DNA of 8,969 bases from CBDULX01 sp965368175 (GTDB lineage: Bacteria > Pseudomonadota > Gammaproteobacteria > SZUA-229): NCBI GenBank assembly GCA_965368175.1, contig CBDULX010000127.1, forward strand, positions 1 through 8,969, in the 5' to 3' direction. Position numbers and translations under genes: made by a program. Below, piece by piece: positions 5,924 through 8,969 of this stretch (positions within the stretch are counted from its first letter, which is position 1; every line of letters starts with the position of its first letter). The notes beneath the pieces are model-generated. The model had not been told where the DNA came from, searched no databases, and saw only the letters and a list, made by a program, of their open reading frames with translations.

Positions 5924-7123
5924 TTGAAATTTACAGTTTATTCACTAAACTTGTTACCACTGGGTATAAATAAATCCTTGGATATAATAACTGTGTCTTC
6001 AAAAGATAAGCCAGGGCAAACCACTAAGAGTAAGTATTCACCTCCTCTAGTTATCGTTGCAGACGATGACCCTTCAGTGCGTTTAATGCTGCATCATATC
6101 CTCGAAAAAGAACATTTTAGAGTCATTGAAGCTGAAAACGGTCAGGAAGCGATTAATCTCTGCATTAAACACACACCCAGTATCGTGCTACTGGATGCCG
6201 TAATGCCTGAACTAAATGGTTTCGTTGGCTGCAAACTGATTAAAGAACATTTCCCGGAGATGCCGGTTATTATGATTACATCACTGGATGATGATTTTTC
6301 AGTGGAACAGGCGTTTCAGGCAGGGGCTGATGACTATATAACCAAGCCCATCAACTGGTCAGTATTAAAACATCGAATCAGCCATACCCTGGCGGCAAAA
6401 AATATACAGAACACTAATCGGCCTGAAGCAGAACTTGAAAAAAGCATCCTCAATCACAACTACAATTTACTCTTCAAACCCAGAATTGAACTTGAAAATG
6501 AAGAGATTGTTTCTGTGGAAAGCTACTTTTACAAAAATAATAATCAGGAATTTCCGTTATTTGAACAGTTAAACAGCCGTTCTGAAGTTTCCATTGACGC
6601 CATAGAGATTCTGGTTTCCTATGCCTTCAACAAATTCAATGTACTCAAGCAAACACACCCCGATATAGAAGTACTATCTCTGCCCTTATTCCCATTCACG
6701 GGTCCAGCTGAAATGTATGCCGAACTATTAACAAAGCTGGCCACTGAATCCAGTATAGAATTGAAAAATATCGAATTAACAACCGAACAATGCGGACTGT
6801 TAGATTTAAAAGTAGTCAATTTACTGAAAGTAATATCCAGTTTAGCTGTTAAATTATCGATTAATAAATTCACATTTTCACTGCATACACTGCAATACCT
6901 GAAGAGTTTCCGTTGTGATTCTATACAGTTATACCTGCCTCTAATCAGTAGTGCTTTTAGTGACCAGCCAGACCTTTCATTACTCAGGAAGATGCTCGAA
7001 CCCTATAAAGATTTTAATTTAAAATTAATCGCAGAACATCTGGAGACGCTAGAACAGCTCAATCTGGTCAAGGAGCTGGGCTGCACCGAAGCTGCAGGAT
7101 CCTTTGTTGATGACAAACTCTGA
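5924..7123 (+). CDS. Response regulator with degenerate EAL-like output domain
   Basis: Read from TTG 5924 the product has 399 aa. Residues about 42-158 form a receiver: ADDD (46-49), phospho-acceptor D91 in LLDAVMP, T119 and K141-P142. The remainder (about 168-399) is not an obvious known output, but landmarks align with an EAL phosphodiesterase: YNLLFKPRIEL (180-190) where EAL proteins have YQPI, VES (198-200) at the EAL position, ELTTEQ (284-289) for the ExTE motif, INKFTFSL (313-320) for DDFGTGYS, IAEHLETLEQL (369-379) for IAEGVET-EQL, and LGCTEAAGSFV (385-395) for LGC-QGY. Most metal and c-di-GMP ligands are replaced, so no phosphodiesterase activity is expected. The start is uncertain: GTG 5993 would remove an unconserved 23-residue N terminus and has GGAT upstream. 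The gene is divergent from the HsbRA-like operon and convergent with fliK. Confidence 0.88.
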   Translation: MKFTVYSLNLLPLGINKSLDIITVSSKDKPGQTTKSKYSPPLVIVADDDPSVRLMLHHILEKEHFRVIEAENGQEAINLCIKHTPSIVLLDAVMPELNGFVGCKLIKEHFPEMPVIMITSLDDDFSVEQAFQAGADDYITKPINWSVLKHRISHTLAAKNIQNTNRPEAELEKSILNHNYNLLFKPRIELENEEIVSVESYFYKNNNQEFPLFEQLNSRSEVSIDAIEILVSYAFNKFNVLKQTHPDIEVLSLPLFPFTGPAEMYAELLTKLATESSIELKNIELTTEQCGLLDLKVVNLLKVISSLAVKLSINKFTFSLHTLQYLKSFRCDSIQLYLPLISSAFSDQPDLSLLRKMLEPYKDFNLKLIAEHLETLEQLNLVKELGCTEAAGSFVDDKL

Positions 7124-7156
7124 TTAATCTGTGAACCCGGTACATAAACACCTTGA

Positions 7157-8425
7157 TCAGGCGTAAATGCTCAAGCCATCGTTGATCGAAATCCGGCCAA
7201 TTTGTGCCCCATCATCCAGACCCGATTCTTCCGTATTCAACTCTGTACGATTCGCCAGCGTTCCTGTTCCGTCAGTTGCTTCGTCAGCAGATTGCTGATC
7301 CTGATCGGAATGCTGTGAAACATCGACATCGCCCAGACTAATACCCAGCTGTTCCAGCATTTCCCGTAACCTGGGTATGGCGGCATCCAGGGCTTCACGT
7401 ACCGGGGCATGACTGGATATAAAACTCAGTCTGGCCACATCATCCTCGATTGATAATTTAACTTCCAGTGGCCCAAGGTGGGCCGGGTTCAGTTTGATTT
7501 CCGCAGATTGAATATTACCCTGTACCATCCATGCCACCTGATTAGTCAGGCCCTGCGACCATGCCGGATTTTGTACTACGCTGGAAATGGCTGGAGCTGC
7601 GGGATTAATCCCCACACTCAACAGTGAGTCCACCGGCAATCCCGACAGGGGTAAATTCAGATTCGAACTGGCTGTGGTTTGTGCCACCTGTTGTAACTGA
7701 CTGGCCGCCGCAGCCACTGAACTGCTAATTGAAATACCAGTTCTGGATTGAGTATTCTGTGGATTATTTTCCTGTTTGCCACTCACCTCACTCACGGCCT
7801 TAGAAAGCGCCATCTCCCTGAAACTGGCATCCCCGTCGGCGAGATCAACATCAGGCATCTGACTGTTTGCAGGTATAGCTGTCTGACTGGCTTTGACCGG
7901 CTCTACCACTGCCTGAACGACCGGAGAATTAACAGCAGGTGTACTGACCACTGGCGTACCAGCAGGATTCTGTGAAGCCGCCACTGGTTCAATTAAGGGC
8001 AATTGACTGTCAATGGGCGGCAAGTTATTGCCTTCCAGTGGCACGACCGGATCCGCTAGACTGGCGATTTCCGTCACTTCATCGGTGCTGTCTGAAGTGT
8101 GGATTAGTACCTGAGGATCCTTTACCCTGGCCTCCAGCTCAATGGTATCGACTGTCAACAGATGATCGTTGTTATCGATGAGCACTTCGCTGGCCACTTC
8201 CCCCTGTTCAGCCAGTATCATCTCATCCCCCTGAATAAACTCTTCAAGTATTTGATTATCTTGTATATTTTCTGAATTTGAGGCAACAACTGCCTGATCT
8301 AACTGATTTGATAACTGCTGCTTAAAATTATTGTCTCCCTGGCTGGACTGTTCAGAAACCTGTTGCGGAGATCTTATTGTATGATTTGCAACGGTTTGTA
8401 CACGTGGCAGTGGATTGGCTTCCAT
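7157..8425 (-). CDS. fliK: Flagellar hook-length control protein FliK
   Basis: FliK is an exported molecular ruler that stops hook growth and switches the flagellar export gate from hook to filament substrates. The 422-aa product has a low-complexity N-terminal and middle part rich in Gln, Val, Pro, Ser and Asn, and a conserved FliK C-terminal domain at about 285-375. The latter includes NQVAWMVQGNIQSAEIKLNP (295-314), HLGPLEVKL (316-324) and REALDAAIPRLREML (343-357). An acidic tail follows, ending GLSIYA, a typical FliK end. ATG 8425 is chosen because AGGTG lies 8 nt upstream (8438-8434); the open frame continues upstream to 8608, but that part overlaps fliJ out of frame and has no FliK character. 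It lies 73 bp after fliJ, probably in one operon. The usual next gene fliL is absent: a convergent gene follows instead. Confidence 0.93.
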   Translation of the reverse strand: MEANPLPRVQTVANHTIRSPQQVSEQSSQGDNNFKQQLSNQLDQAVVASNSENIQDNQILEEFIQGDEMILAEQGEVASEVLIDNNDHLLTVDTIELEARVKDPQVLIHTSDSTDEVTEIASLADPVVPLEGNNLPPIDSQLPLIEPVAASQNPAGTPVVSTPAVNSPVVQAVVEPVKASQTAIPANSQMPDVDLADGDASFREMALSKAVSEVSGKQENNPQNTQSRTGISISSSVAAAASQLQQVAQTTASSNLNLPLSGLPVDSLLSVGINPAAPAISSVVQNPAWSQGLTNQVAWMVQGNIQSAEIKLNPAHLGPLEVKLSIEDDVARLSFISSHAPVREALDAAIPRLREMLEQLGISLGDVDVSQHSDQDQQSADEATDGTGTLANRTELNTEESGLDDGAQIGRISINDGLSIYA

Positions 8426-8433
8426 AATTATGG

Positions 8434-8438
8434 CACCT
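8434..8438 (-). promoter_or_regulatory. Ribosome binding site that sets the fliK start
   Basis: AGGTG on the minus strand, 8 nt before ATG 8425. It favours this start over the upstream in-frame starts within fliJ and leaves a 73-nt fliJ-fliK spacer. Confidence 0.6.
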
Positions 8439-8498
8439 GTATTGACTACTGAGTTCGAAGTGTTTGTGTTACAGGGTAAATTGCAATTAACAGGCCAA

Positions 8499-8948
8499 TT
8501 ATGATTCACCGTAATGACGTTGACTGACAATACGCTGAGCATGCTCATCCATCTCTTTCTGTTCGGCACGCTCCTCCTGTTTGAATTCCTCCAGCTGGTA
8601 TTTTTCAACTACCATATTCAAGGCCTGGCTGCGCGAACGACAGGCTAACCAGAGCAGTTTTTTCTTCTCACATCTAATTTTACAGGTTTCAATTTCAAGA
8701 TAAGCCTGCTCAATGGTGAGGTTGAGTTTGTGGAGAAAACTGTAGAAATCACGGATCCGCTGTATACCTATACCTGTGGCCTGGGATGACTGTAGATTAT
8801 CTTCGTATTCTTTTTGATAGCCCAGCAATTGCTCCAGCTGTTGTTCTGCAGCGGCCAGTTTATCCTTGGCGACCACGAACACTCGAACAGCATCCTGTTC
8901 CTTTTGCTCGGCATGATCGGCCACGGGTTTCATACGCCTGGATCGCAT
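8499..8948 (-). CDS. fliJ: Flagellar export protein FliJ
   Basis: FliJ is a small coiled-coil protein of the flagellar type III export apparatus. It acts like a rotor stalk in the FliI ATPase ring, contacts FlhA and helps cycle export chaperones. The product has 149 aa (E. coli FliJ 147) and is nearly all charged helix: RSRRMKPVADHAEQKEQDA at the N terminus, Gln/Glu-rich heptad-like stretches at about 28-58 and 112-143, and the central IQRIRDFYSFLHKLN (62-76). A basic patch RCEKKKLL is at 92-99. The ATG at 8948 has AGAGAA upstream. The 21 bases before the start contain TAA in the reverse strand (8966-8964) that could be the stop of a preceding flagellar gene such as fliI, but this cannot be verified here. 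fliK follows. Confidence 0.88.
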   Translation of the reverse strand: MRSRRMKPVADHAEQKEQDAVRVFVVAKDKLAAAEQQLEQLLGYQKEYEDNLQSSQATGIGIQRIRDFYSFLHKLNLTIEQAYLEIETCKIRCEKKKLLWLACRSRSQALNMVVEKYQLEEFKQEERAEQKEMDEHAQRIVSQRHYGES

Positions 8949-8969
8949 AGGGATATTTCTCTGTTAGTC

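Noticed and set aside
7124..7156. Bidirectional terminator between the receiver/EAL gene and fliK
   Set aside because: Only a three-to-five base imperfect stem around TGATC is present and there is no T-tract.
8426..8608. Upstream in-frame extension of fliK by 61 codons
   Set aside because: It overlaps the fliJ end in another frame, has odd Asn/Ser/Arg/Trp composition, and the ATG at 8425 has a proper ribosome site.

Overview
The window looks like the chromosome of a flagellated gammaproteobacterium of moderate G+C. This is inferred from clear relatives of E. coli GloB, XthA and MltF, a FliJ-FliK pair, and an HsbR/HsbA-type (CrsR/CrsA-type) partner-switching pair of the kind known from Pseudomonas and Shewanella. 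The genus cannot be fixed from the sequence alone.

Left part (1-2000): gloB (glyoxalase II) reads leftward and leaves the window a few codons before its expected end. A 336-bp gap follows with two repeat structures: an arm-loop-arm inverted repeat of about 128 bp ending in CCGCAGAG-type arms, and a 47-bp tandem repeat present in two full copies plus a partial third. xthA (exonuclease III) reads rightward. Its last codons and stop lie inside a perfect 20-bp inverted repeat.

Middle part (2000-7123): mltF (membrane-bound lytic transglycosylase F) reads rightward from a non-ATG start behind a leader with nested dyads. It converges with a leftward two-gene operon, and the stop codons of the two units overlap. 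The operon encodes a STAS anti-sigma-factor antagonist (HsbA-like) followed, 3 nt later, by a three-domain response regulator/PP2C phosphatase/RsbW-type kinase (HsbR-like). Across a 302-bp AT-rich control region lies a divergent gene for a receiver protein whose C-terminal half I read as a strongly degenerate EAL domain.

Right part (7124-8969): fliJ and fliK read leftward, the 3' end of a flagellar operon, and converge on the receiver/EAL gene.

Working model (inference): the receiver-controlled switch protein sets the phosphorylation state of the STAS protein, which would free or sequester an anti-sigma factor, FlgM being the partner in Pseudomonas. The divergent receiver/degenerate-EAL protein may add a c-di-GMP-linked or protein-binding input. 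Its position beside fliJK points to motility or a swim/attach decision. No anti-sigma factor, sigma factor or sensor kinase is encoded in the window, so the partners lie elsewhere. The degenerate-EAL regulator paired with the HsbRA-like switch is the most interesting element.
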